DNA of 64,000 nt from Rhizobium sp. GN54. Lineage in GTDB: Bacteria > Pseudomonadota > Alphaproteobacteria > Rhizobiales > Rhizobiaceae. Position numbers and translations under genes: made by a program. The notes below the pieces were generated by a model. It ran no database searches, was not told the origin of the DNA, and worked only from the letters and a program-made list of their open reading frames with translations. The DNA is taken from assembly GCF_021026345.1 (NCBI RefSeq), contig NZ_JAJNCZ010000001.1, positions 868,001-932,000 of the forward strand, given 5' to 3'. Positions 54,784 to 64,000 of this stretch are shown here, piece by piece. Each line of letters starts with the position of its first letter. Position 1 is the stretch's first letter.

Positions 54784-55416
54784 ATGAGAAATCCCGTTGA
54801 TACCGCGCTGGGCCTCGTGCCCATGGTTGTCGAGCAGACCAACCGCGGCGAGCGCTCCTACGACATCTTTTCCCGCCTGCTGAAGGAACGCATCATCTTC
54901 CTCACCGGGCCGGTGGAAGACAGCATGGCGACCCTCGTCTGCGCGCAGCTCCTCTTCCTCGAGGCCGAAAACCCGAAGAAGGAGATCGCGCTCTACATCA
55001 ATTCCCCGGGCGGCGTCGTCACGTCCGGCATGGCGATCTACGACACCATGCAGTTCATCAAGCCGGCCGTGTCGACGCTCTGCATCGGCCAGGCGGCCTC
55101 GATGGGCTCGCTGCTGCTCGCTGCCGGCCACAAGGACATGCGCTTCGCCACGCCGAACTCGCGCATCATGGTGCACCAGCCCTCCGGCGGCTTCCAGGGC
55201 CAGGCCTCCGACATCGAGCGCCACGCCAGGGACATCATCAAGATGAAGCGCCGCCTCAACGAGGTCTACGTCAAGCACTGCGGCCGCACCTACGAGGAAG
55301 TCGAGCAGACGCTGGATCGCGACCATTTCATGAGCGCGGACGAAGCGCTCGACTGGGGTCTCGTCGACAAGGTCATCACCACGCGCGAGGCCGTCGAGGG
55401 CGCGCAGGCCGACTGA
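54784..55416 (+). CDS. clpP: ATP-dependent Clp protease proteolytic subunit
   Basis: Serine protease forming the 14-subunit chamber that works with ClpX and ClpA. The 210 residues have the catalytic Ser106 in [15 protein letters not shown] and His131 in [30 protein letters not shown] is the family signature. The ATG at 54784 follows GAAAAGGGTTGAT; an in-frame TTG 15 bases upstream is less likely. clpX is 281 bases downstream with its own possible signals. Confidence 0.97.
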   Translation: MRNPVDTALGLVPMVVEQTNRGERSYDIFSRLLKERIIFLTGPVEDSMATLVCAQLLFLEAENPKKEIALYINSPGGVVTSGMAIYDTMQFIKPAVSTLCIGQAASMGSLLLAAGHKDMRFATPNSRIMVHQPSGGFQGQASDIERHARDIIKMKRRLNEVYVKHCGRTYEEVEQTLDRDHFMSADEALDWGLVDKVITTREAVEGAQAD

Positions 55417-55566
55417 TTGCGGGGGATTGGGCGTGGGTCGGATCTGCAATGACGCATTTGTAATGGTCCAAGGGCTTTATCCGCGCGCCAAAGACGTTAA
55501 TAATGGCCGTCACGCCGTGGTCACATATCGTGATGCGGCGGACGGTAGGGTGGGGGTTTCGTTGCC

Positions 55567-55589
55567 ACCGGTCGATCGTCTCGACCGGT
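55567..55589. promoter_or_regulatory. Perfect inverted repeat between clpP and clpX
   Basis: ACCGGTCGA-TCGTC-TCGACCGGT, 9-base arms without mismatch, 108 bases before clpX. It could be a protein-binding site or an mRNA hairpin; no T-run follows. The remaining 281-base gap shows only AAGACGTTAATAATGG near 55490. Confidence 0.5.
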
Positions 55590-55697
55590 CAGTACCCCGA
55601 AGGGCCCGGATGGGCCGGCATAAGAGCCGGACCGCGGGGCGGGTTGAGTGGTCCGCGCAGACGTTTCGTTTGTGCGAAGTGCCGGAAGGAAAGTGAT

Positions 55698-56975
55698 ATG
55701 AGCAAGGTCAGCGGCAGCAACGGCGGCGACTCGAAGAACACTCTCTATTGTTCATTCTGCGGCAAGAGCCAGCACGAAGTCCGCAAGCTGATTGCCGGAC
55801 CGACGGTGTTCATCTGCGATGAATGCGTCGAACTGTGCATGGACATCATCCGCGAGGAGAACAAGACCTCGATGGTGAAGTCCCGCGACGGCGTCCCCAC
55901 GCCCCAGGACATCATCAAGGTCCTCGACGAATATGTGATCGGCCAGCAGCAGGCCAAGCGCATCCTCTCCGTCGCGGTGCACAACCACTACAAGCGCCTG
56001 GCGCATGCCGCCAAGGGCTCCGACGTCGAACTGGCGAAGTCCAACATCATGCTGGTCGGCCCGACCGGCTGCGGCAAGACCTACCTTGCCCAGACGCTCG
56101 CCCGCATCATCGACGTTCCCTTCACCATGGCCGATGCGACGACGCTGACCGAAGCCGGCTATGTCGGCGAGGACGTCGAGAACATCATCCTGAAGCTCCT
56201 GCAGGCAGCCGACTACAATGTCGAGCGCGCCCAGCGCGGCATCGTCTATATCGACGAGGTCGACAAGATCTCGCGCAAGTCCGACAACCCGTCGATCACC
56301 CGCGACGTGTCGGGTGAGGGCGTGCAGCAGGCACTGCTGAAGATCATGGAAGGCACGGTCGCCTCGGTTCCGCCGCAGGGCGGCCGCAAGCATCCGCAGC
56401 AGGAATTCCTGCAGGTGGACACGACCAACATCCTGTTCATCTGCGGCGGCGCGTTTGCCGGCCTCGACAAGATCATCTCCGCCCGCGGCGAGAAGACCTC
56501 GATCGGCTTCGGCGCCATGGTCCGCGCCCCGGAAGACCGCCGCGTCGGCGAGGTGCTGCGCGAGCTGGAGCCGGAGGATCTCGTCAAGTTCGGCCTGATC
56601 CCGGAGTTCATCGGCCGTCTGCCGGTTCTTGCGACGCTCGAGGACCTCGACGAGGACGCGCTGATCCAGATCCTGTCGGAGCCGAAGAACGCACTCGTCA
56701 AGCAGTACCAGCGCCTGTTCGAAATGGAAGACGTGGAACTGACCTTCCACGAGGACGCGCTGCGCGAGATCGCCCGCCGCGCCATCATCCGCAAGACCGG
56801 CGCGCGCGGCCTGCGCTCGATCATGGAGAAGATCCTGCTCGACACCATGTTCGAGCTGCCGACGCTGGAAGGCGTGCGCGAGGTCGTCATCTCCGACGAG
56901 GTGGTCAAGGGTTCCGCCCGCCCGCTCTACATCTACTCCGACCGTTCCGAGGAAAAGGCGAACGTTTCGGCCTGA
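55698..56975 (+). CDS. clpX: ATP-dependent Clp protease ATP-binding subunit ClpX
   Basis: Hexameric unfoldase feeding ClpP; in alphaproteobacteria central to cell-cycle proteolysis (CtrA turnover in Caulobacter). The 425 residues have an N-terminal zinc domain ([25 protein letters not shown]), Walker [16 protein letters not shown] near residue 120, Walker [11 protein letters not shown], sensor and [18 protein letters not shown]. The ATG at 55698 follows GGAAGGAAAGTGAT; the open frame upstream is not conserved. Confidence 0.98.
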   Translation: MSKVSGSNGGDSKNTLYCSFCGKSQHEVRKLIAGPTVFICDECVELCMDIIREENKTSMVKSRDGVPTPQDIIKVLDEYVIGQQQAKRILSVAVHNHYKRLAHAAKGSDVELAKSNIMLVGPTGCGKTYLAQTLARIIDVPFTMADATTLTEAGYVGEDVENIILKLLQAADYNVERAQRGIVYIDEVDKISRKSDNPSITRDVSGEGVQQALLKIMEGTVASVPPQGGRKHPQQEFLQVDTTNILFICGGAFAGLDKIISARGEKTSIGFGAMVRAPEDRRVGEVLRELEPEDLVKFGLIPEFIGRLPVLATLEDLDEDALIQILSEPKNALVKQYQRLFEMEDVELTFHEDALREIARRAIIRKTGARGLRSIMEKILLDTMFELPTLEGVREVVISDEVVKGSARPLYIYSDRSEEKANVSA

Positions 56976-57464
56976 TCGGGATTTCGCTTACCGGGGATCC
57001 GCCAGGGGCGGGTCCTCTCGCCGCAGGTCCGGTCTGCCGGCTCCGGCTTCGGCAGGCGGGCAGACGGCCCGGCAGCAGGGAGGATGCGGCAATATCGCAT
57101 GGCATGGCTGCGCCTGCCGCTCGGCTGGCGCGATCTTTCTCGGCACAGGAATGCAGGCAGCCCGTGGGCGGTGTCCCGGACGGTGGTACCGGGCGCCGGG
57201 AATCGAACGGGATTTCAGGACTTTACTGAGGAATGCCCGGCGCACGGGGTGCGCGACAGGCAAGCTTCGCGACAGGGGCGGGCCTAGTGTGGCTTCCCTT
57301 GCATGAGGCGCCCGGCGTCACCGGGCGACAGGGGCCCCGGGGTGCGCGGGGTTGAAAAGTGGTCGATTGAAATCCACTTGAGGGTGGAAGAAAGTTAGCC
57401 GGCTCGGCGCAACAGGGCGCTCCGGCATCAGCTCCCGGCAACGGGAAGTTGGAAAGGACATGAC
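56976..57464 (+). other. Intergenic region between clpX and lon
   Basis: 489 bases without a supported gene; open frames here are arginine-rich shadow. AAGTGG (57356-57361) and CCACTT (57373-57378) form a small inverted repeat within the probable lon promoter zone, and GTCTGCC/GGCAGAC arms (57032-57065) may form the clpX terminator. I see no good RpoH-type promoter for lon here. Confidence 0.45.
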
Positions 57465-59888
<2,424 letters not shown>

Positions 59889-59934
59889 CGGTCGACAGCT
59901 AGGAAGAAATTCTCCCCATAGAGGGGAGTTTCGG

Positions 59935-59962
59935 GAGGCCGGCAGCAATGCCGGCCTCTTTT
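59935..59962 (+). terminator. Terminator after lon
   Basis: Perfect 9-base arms (GAGGCCGGC and GCCGGCCTC) around AGCAAT, then TTTTCT. A smaller hairpin (CTCCCC/GGGGAG) lies just upstream at 59912-59928. Confidence 0.9.
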
Positions 59963-60098
59963 CTGTCGAAAAAGCCTGTGAAAAGCCCGGAATATCAGCA
60001 TTTACGGACGAAATCCGGTTGCGGCGGAAGGGTCGATGCGTATTCTGCCCTCGACTTGTACATGAGTCGTTTCGAACCGTATTGAAAGGGGTGGAAAC

Positions 60099-60374
60099 AT
60101 GAACAAGAACGAACTCGTCTCCGCAGTCGCTGAGAAGTCCGGCCTGTCGAAGACGGATGCCGCATCGGCTGTCGATGCTGTATTCGAGACGATCCAGGGC
60201 GAACTGAAGAGCGGTGGCGACGTCCGCCTCGTCGGTTTCGGCAATTTCTCCGTCTCCCGCCGCGAAGCATCGAAGGGCCGCAACCTTTCGACCGGCGCAG
60301 AGATCGACATTCCGGCCCGCAACGTGCCGAAGTTCTCGGCCGGCAAGGGCCTGAAGGACGCCGTCAACGGCTGA
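60099..60374 (+). CDS. hupB: DNA-binding protein HU
   Basis: Abundant non-specific DNA-bending nucleoid protein. The 91 residues start MNKNELVSAVAEKSGLSKTD and have VGFGNFSVSRREASKGRNLS followed by the arm and PARNVPKFSAGKGLKDAVNG; the intercalating proline is in IDIPARN. Standard position directly after lon. Ends in a strong terminator. Confidence 0.97.
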   Translation: MNKNELVSAVAEKSGLSKTDAASAVDAVFETIQGELKSGGDVRLVGFGNFSVSRREASKGRNLSTGAEIDIPARNVPKFSAGKGLKDAVNG

Positions 60375-60410
60375 TCCTCCAGCGATCATTTCGGCTTCGT
60401 GCCGACGGAA

Positions 60411-60435
60411 GGGCCCGGTTTTCCGGGCCCTTTTT
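60411..60435 (+). terminator. Terminator after hupB
   Basis: Perfect 8-base arms (GGGCCCGG and CCGGGCCC), TTTT loop, then TTTTT: a textbook intrinsic terminator, 13 bases before the Pho-box motif of the next gene. Confidence 0.93.
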
Positions 60436-60447
60436 CGTTGCCGTGGA

Positions 60448-60476
60448 CTGTCGTCAATCTGTCATCTGATCGTCAT
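60448..60476 (+). promoter_or_regulatory. Triple Pho-box motif upstream of the phytase-like gene
   Basis: Three direct 7-mers at 11-base period: CTGTCGT (60448-60454), CTGTCAT (60459-60465) and TCGTCAT (60470-60476), each separated by 4 bases. This is the PhoB box architecture; CTGTCAT is the exact consensus half. A possible -10 (TGTAAC) lies at 60482-60487, and the gene starts at 60540. Confidence 0.75.
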
Positions 60477-60539
60477 CGCCTTGTAACGGGCGGGGACCAC
60501 AAACCCCGGCATTCCTTGACGCACACTCCGGAGGATCAG

Positions 60540-62732
60540 ATGAAATCCCGTTCCATCATTGCCGGCCTCGCAGCCGTGCTGGCCGCCTCGGTCGCGACCG
60601 CGGCACAGGCCGAGCCCGTCTTCAATCGCATTGCTTCCTTTGCCGTCGCCGACAACATGCCTGATGGTACCGATCCGAAGACGCCGACGTCCTCCGAGAT
60701 CATCGCGGCGACCGAGGACGGCAACACGCTCGTCTATTCCGACAGCCCGCTGAAGGCGATCGGCTTCATCGACATCACCGATGCGAAGGCGCCGAAGGCG
60801 GCCGGCACCGTCGCCTTCGAAGGCGAGCCGACCTCGGTCGGCGTCGCCGGCGGCAAGGCGCTCGTCGCCGTCAACACCAGCGAGAGTTACGTCAAGCCGT
60901 CGGGCTTCCTCGCGGTCGTCGACATCGCCACGAAGGCGATCGAGACGACCTGCGACCTCGGCGGTCAGCCGGATTCGATCGCGCTCAACAAGGACAGGAC
61001 GATCGCCGCCATTGCGATCGAGAACGAACGCGACGAAGAGGTGAACGACGGCGCGATCCCGCAGATGCCGGCGGGCGACCTGGTGCTCGTCTCGCTCAAG
61101 GACGGCGCGCCGGACTGCGCGAGCGTCAAGCACGTCGCGCTGACGGGGCTTGCCGATATCGCCGGCGACGATCCGGAACCGGAATTCGTCTCCTTCAACG
61201 GCAATGACGAGATCGCGCTGACGCTGCAGGAAAACAACTACATCGTCATCCTCGACGGCAAGACCGGCACGGTGAAGTCGCACTTCTCCGCCGGCGCCGT
61301 CGACCTGGACAAGATCGACACCAAGCGGGACGGCAAGATTGCCTTCACCGGCAAGAAGGAAGGCCAGAAGCGGGAGCCCGACGCCGTGAAGTGGCTGGGC
61401 GACGACCGGCTGGTCGTGGCCAACGAGGGCGACTGGGAAGGCGGCAGCCGCGGCTTCACCATCTTCGACACGACCGGCAAGGTCGTCCACGAGAGCGGCC
61501 CGTCGCTCGAATACGCGATCGCCTCGATCGGCCACTACCCCGACAAGCGCAACTCCAAGGGCGTCGAGCCGGAAGGCCTCGAGGCTGCGACCTTCGGCGA
61601 AGACAACCTCTTCTTCGTGCTCGCCGAGCGCGCATCGATCGTCGGCGTCTACAAGGACACCGGCGCCGAGCCGGAACTGCTGCAGCTCCTCCCGTCGGGC
61701 ATCGGCCCGGAGGGCGCCGTCGCGATCCCGTCCCGCAACCTGCTGGTGACCGCGAACGAGACCGATCTCGTCGAGGACAACCTGGCGCGTTCGCACGTCA
61801 TGATCTACGAGCGGGCCGAAGGCACGGCCGCCTATCCGCAGATCAAGTCCGCCGACAAGGACGGCCTGCCGGTCGGCTTCGGCGCGCTCTCCGGCCTCGC
61901 CGCGGCGAAGGACGAACCCGGCAAGCTCTTTGCCGTCAGCGACTCGGTCTATTCATCGGATCCGGCGATCTTCACGATCGACGCCACCCAGAAGCCGGCC
62001 CTGATCACCGAAAAGCTCGGCATCACCCGCGACGGCGCTCCGGCGCAGAAGCTCGATATCGAAGGCATCGCCAATGACGGGGAGGGCGGTTTCTGGCTCG
62101 CTTCCGAGGGCAATTCCGACAAGCTCTATTCCCATGCGATTCTGCATGTGAACAAGAAGGGCGAGATCAAGAAGGAGATCGCGATCCCGGCCGAACTGCG
62201 CGCCCACGAGATCCGCTTCGGCTTCGAGGGCATCACCACGGTCGGCGAGGGCGACGACACGGTGCTGTGGATGGCCGTCCAGCGCGAGTGGAAGGACGAC
62301 GAGAAGGGCTTCGTCAAGCTCGTCTCCTACAAGCCTTCGACCGAGGAATGGGGTGCCGTCCGCTATCCGCTGGAAAAGGCTGAGGCCGGCTGGGTCGGCC
62401 TGTCGGAGATCACCGTCAACGGCGACTACGCCTACATCATCGAGCGCGACAATCTTCTCGGCAAGGACGCGAAGCTGAAGAAGCTCTACCGCGTCGCGCT
62501 CGCTGACCTGAAGCCGGGCAAGCTCGGCGAAACGCTGCCGACGGTGAAGAAGGAAGAGGTCCGCGACCTCATCCCCGACCTGAAGGCGCTGAACGGCTAC
62601 GTCGTCGACAAGGTCGAAGGCTTCACCATCGACGCCGCCGGCAACGGCTATGTCGTGACCGACAATGACGGCGTCGACGACTCCTCCGGCGAGACCCTGT
62701 TCTTCAGCATCGGCCCCGTCAACGCCATGTGA
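60540..62732 (+). CDS. Secreted esterase-like phytase-family protein
   Basis: A 730-residue exported protein. The signal peptide MKSRSIIAGLAAVLAASVAT ends at AQA near residue 24. The N-terminal half looks like a beta-propeller (PLKAIGFIDITDAKAPKAAG, GGQPDSIALNKDRTIAAIAI), and the C-terminal half matches the esterase-like phytase domain (GFGALSGLAAAKDEPGKLFA, KLDIEGIANDGEGGFWLASE, FGFEGITTVG, YVVDKVEGFTIDAAGNGYVV). Actual substrate unknown. Ribosome site CCGGAGGATCAG. The Pho-box motif upstream implies induction by phosphate starvation and so a phosphate-scavenging role (inference). Confidence 0.88.
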   Translation: MKSRSIIAGLAAVLAASVATAAQAEPVFNRIASFAVADNMPDGTDPKTPTSSEIIAATEDGNTLVYSDSPLKAIGFIDITDAKAPKAAGTVAFEGEPTSVGVAGGKALVAVNTSESYVKPSGFLAVVDIATKAIETTCDLGGQPDSIALNKDRTIAAIAIENERDEEVNDGAIPQMPAGDLVLVSLKDGAPDCASVKHVALTGLADIAGDDPEPEFVSFNGNDEIALTLQENNYIVILDGKTGTVKSHFSAGAVDLDKIDTKRDGKIAFTGKKEGQKREPDAVKWLGDDRLVVANEGDWEGGSRGFTIFDTTGKVVHESGPSLEYAIASIGHYPDKRNSKGVEPEGLEAATFGEDNLFFVLAERASIVGVYKDTGAEPELLQLLPSGIGPEGAVAIPSRNLLVTANETDLVEDNLARSHVMIYERAEGTAAYPQIKSADKDGLPVGFGALSGLAAAKDEPGKLFAVSDSVYSSDPAIFTIDATQKPALITEKLGITRDGAPAQKLDIEGIANDGEGGFWLASEGNSDKLYSHAILHVNKKGEIKKEIAIPAELRAHEIRFGFEGITTVGEGDDTVLWMAVQREWKDDEKGFVKLVSYKPSTEEWGAVRYPLEKAEAGWVGLSEITVNGDYAYIIERDNLLGKDAKLKKLYRVALADLKPGKLGETLPTVKKEEVRDLIPDLKALNGYVVDKVEGFTIDAAGNGYVVTDNDGVDDSSGETLFFSIGPVNAM

Positions 62733-62755
62733 TCGGCCGGACGCGAAATGAAAGA

Positions 62756-62783
62756 GGCCGGGGGCACCGCTCCCGGCCTTTTC
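62756..62783 (+). terminator. Terminator after the phytase-like gene
   Basis: 8-base arms (AGGCCGGG and CCCGGCCT) around a 9-base loop, followed by TTTTC and, a little later, TTTTT; 24 bases after the stop. Confidence 0.8.
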
Positions 62784-62846
62784 GGCTTTTTGACACGGGC
62801 TTGTCTCGGCGTCCATGTCCTCGGATGGGCCGCTACCAGCACTCCC

Positions 62847-62956
62847 GTCATACCGGCCCCGAGCCGGTATCCAGCCCGCGCAAGTCCTTGCGCGATAAAG
62901 CATTTCCGGCGCCGCAGACGCGACGCAGCTAGGCCCCGGATCAAGTCCGGGGTGAC
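62847..62956. repeat. 110-bp intergenic palindromic repeat, copy 2
   Basis: Begins GTCATACCGGCCCCGAGCC and ends ATCAAGTCCGGGGTGAC; gap-free counterpart of 11851-11960. It sits in the 275-base gap between the phytase-like gene and the convergent marR gene, just past the terminator. Confidence 0.75.
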
Positions 62957-63007
62957 GGAAGGAGTGGATGAAAAGCTCCGGCTGGCGACAGCCGCGGTCT
63001 GGCGGGA

Positions 63008-63481
63008 TCAGTTCGCCTGGCGGCCCGGGACCTCTTCGGCCTCGTCCCGCGCCCGCTGGAGCTCCAGCGTCTGCGCGCTGAGGCATTCGAGAATCTCGGC
63101 GAGTTGCGCCTTCTGCTCCTCGTCCAGCACCTCGAAGATCGCCTTGACGATCTTGTGCTTGGGCTCCATGGCCGCGTTCATGACCGCAAGCCCTGTCTCC
63201 GTGATCGATACGATCTTGGCGCGGCGGTCCTTCGGATCCGGCTCGCGCACGACCAGCTTGTCGCGCTCCAGCCCGTCGATCGCTTCGGTGACCGTCCGCG
63301 GCGCGAAGCCGAGTGCTGCGGCGATGTCGGTCGAGCGCTGCGGGCCTTCGCAGGACAAAAGGAAGAGGAACTTGCTGCGTGCAAGCGACACGCCTTCGTC
63401 CATCATGCATTCATTCACCAGGCGGCTCACCTGGTGATAGATCTTGAACATGCCCTGGGCGATTTCGAGCGTATCGGTCAT
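63008..63481 (-). CDS. MarR-family transcriptional regulator
   Basis: A 157-residue MarR-type regulator. Winged helix: RSTDIAAALGFAPRTVTEAI (helix-turn-helix) and LVVREPDPKDRRAKIVSITE (wing with the conserved DRRA); the flanking helices form the dimer (FKIYHQVSRLVNECMMDEGV). The ATG at 63481 gives MTDTLEIAQGM; a longer start would include the operator palindrome. Ligand and targets unknown; it probably represses itself via the palindrome 7 bases upstream. Confidence 0.92.
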   Translation of the reverse strand: MTDTLEIAQGMFKIYHQVSRLVNECMMDEGVSLARSKFLFLLSCEGPQRSTDIAAALGFAPRTVTEAIDGLERDKLVVREPDPKDRRAKIVSITETGLAVMNAAMEPKHKIVKAIFEVLDEEQKAQLAEILECLSAQTLELQRARDEAEEVPGRQAN

Positions 63482-63487
63482 GAGGTC

Positions 63488-63503
63488 CAATATAGTTATA
63501 TTG
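63488..63503. promoter_or_regulatory. Palindromic operator candidate of the marR gene
   Basis: CAATATA-GT-TATATTG, perfect 7-base arms with a 2-base centre, ending 6 bases from the marR start. Its size, AT-richness and location fit MarR dimer sites; its position would block translation start or promoter use. Confidence 0.7.
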
Positions 63504-63667
63504 AGGTACCATGTCAAAAGATTTGAAGGTTCTTTTTGGGAACCGGCTTCATTTATTGAACAATCATTTCGCTTTCTTCAACGGCCTGTCGAAATTCATT
63601 GGTGAATAAGCGCCGGGACGGCCTGAAAGAGCATTGACCGGGGTGCCCCTGCGCGGAAAGGTCGGCC

Positions 63668-64000
63668 ATGCCTTTCCGCTTCCTGCATACCGCCGATCTG
63701 CATCTGGATTCGCCGATCGCGTCGCTTGCCCTGCGCAACGGCGACCTGGCGGATCTCGTGCGCGGCGCCTCGCGCCGGGTTTTCGAGCGCATCGTCGATC
63801 TTGCGATCACCGAGGAGGTCGATGCGCTGCTGGTCGCCGGCGATCTCTACGACGGCGCGCAGACGTCGATGGCGACGGCGCTGTTTCTTTCGGCCCAGAT
63901 GCGACGGCTGGAGGCCGCGGGCATCCGCGCCTTCATCATCCGCGGCAATCATGACGCCCAGTCGCAGATCACGCGCGAACTGACCTTCCCGCCGAACGTT
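63668..64000 (+). CDS. SbcD/YhaO-like DNA repair metallophosphoesterase, 3' end beyond window
   Basis: The first 111 residues of a calcineurin-type nuclease. The metal motifs are in order: FLHTADLHLDSPIASLALRN, LLVAGDLYDGAQ and FIIRGNHDAQSQIT. The N-terminus MPFRFLHTADLHLDSP recalls YhaO/SbcD DNA repair exonucleases (Mre11 relatives), whose partner ATPase gene normally follows and would lie outside. No clear ribosome site beyond GGTCGG; the start is the first ATG before the motif. Divergent from marR. Confidence 0.88.
   Translation, partial: MPFRFLHTADLHLDSPIASLALRNGDLADLVRGASRRVFERIVDLAITEEVDALLVAGDLYDGAQTSMATALFLSAQMRRLEAAGIRAFIIRGNHDAQSQITRELTFPPNV

Noticed and set aside
57180-57225. tRNA-like T-arm on the minus strand (GTTCGATTCCC)
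   Set aside because: The flanking bases do not form a T stem or acceptor stem, so no cloverleaf can be built.

Overview
The window is a 64 kb, GC-rich, gene-dense piece of an alphaproteobacterial chromosome, most likely from the Rhizobiaceae (Rhizobium/Sinorhizobium/Shinella/Agrobacterium relatives). The evidence is the gene order (bpt, RDD, hemB, DUF6163, ldtR, ldtP, glyA, nrdR, ribD, ribE, ribH, nusB), the DUF177-plsX-fabH-ihfA-merR block, a DUF982 gene, a Mg-type HemB, K+-independent H+-pyrophosphatase sequence, and the palindromic intergenic repeats. No species can be named from sequence reading alone. Most of the window is core genome; there is no prophage, intact insertion sequence or CRISPR array.

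Layout. 1-7.1 kb: a tRNA-dependent N-end-rule transferase (cut by the left edge), an RDD membrane protein, hemB, a small membrane protein, and the LdtR/LdtP cell-wall pair, which is split by an opposite-strand GSCFA/SGNH-like pair. 7.2-13.8 kb: glyA-nrdR-ribD-ribE, then a Tat-exported Hint-domain protein and a cupin, then ribH-nusB. 13.8-17.3 kb: an MFS carrier and the proton-pumping pyrophosphatase HppA. 17.4-23.3 kb: an outer-membrane lipoprotein of the BamE/OmlA type, the cytochrome bc1 chaperone, DUF177-plsX-fabH-ihfA-merR, and a 3-methyladenine glycosylase. 23.5-26.6 kb: GlgX, a DUF982 protein and tRNA-Pro(GGG).

26.8-37.4 kb is the accessory part. It begins with a visibly AT-richer, unrecognised membrane/coiled-coil protein. 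A Wzx/Wzy-style polysaccharide locus follows: two GT4 glycosyltransferases, an O-antigen-ligase/polymerase-like protein, a polyprenyl-phosphate hexose-1-phosphate transferase, a Wza-type exporter, a divergent Wzc-like co-polymerase whose kinase P-loop has decayed, and a BcsL/CelD-type acetyltransferase. The set resembles the unipolar polysaccharide or glucomannan loci of rhizobia (inference). 37.5-46 kb returns to housekeeping: ctaA/COX15, argC, a ureohydrolase, phenylalanine hydroxylase with a divergent Lrp regulator, rplM-rpsI, a hotdog thioesterase and an ECHDC3-like protein. 46-54.5 kb holds a YefM-YoeB toxin-antitoxin pair with a recognisable operator, an EamA transporter, two tandem CoA-binding paralogues, an O-acetylhomoserine sulfhydrylase-type enzyme, a NYN-LOTUS protein, a cytochrome P450 and gamma-glutamyltranspeptidase. 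54.7-60.4 kb is the proteostasis block clpP-clpX-lon-hupB, with a heat-shock-type promoter before clpP. The right end has a secreted phytase-like esterase behind a triple Pho-box motif, a MarR regulator with its own palindrome, and the start of an SbcD/YhaO-like nuclease cut by the edge.

The most rewarding signals outside the genes are the Pho box, the TGTACA operator of yefM-yoeB, the MarR and ribH-cupin palindromes, a perfect 26-bp inverted repeat that contains the argC stop codon, and at least two families of intergenic palindromic repeats. I found no clear, wholly new multi-gene system. The best candidates for unexplored biology are the GSCFA/SGNH pair inside ldtR-ldtP, the Tat-exported stand-alone Hint protein and the pseudokinase polysaccharide co-polymerase.
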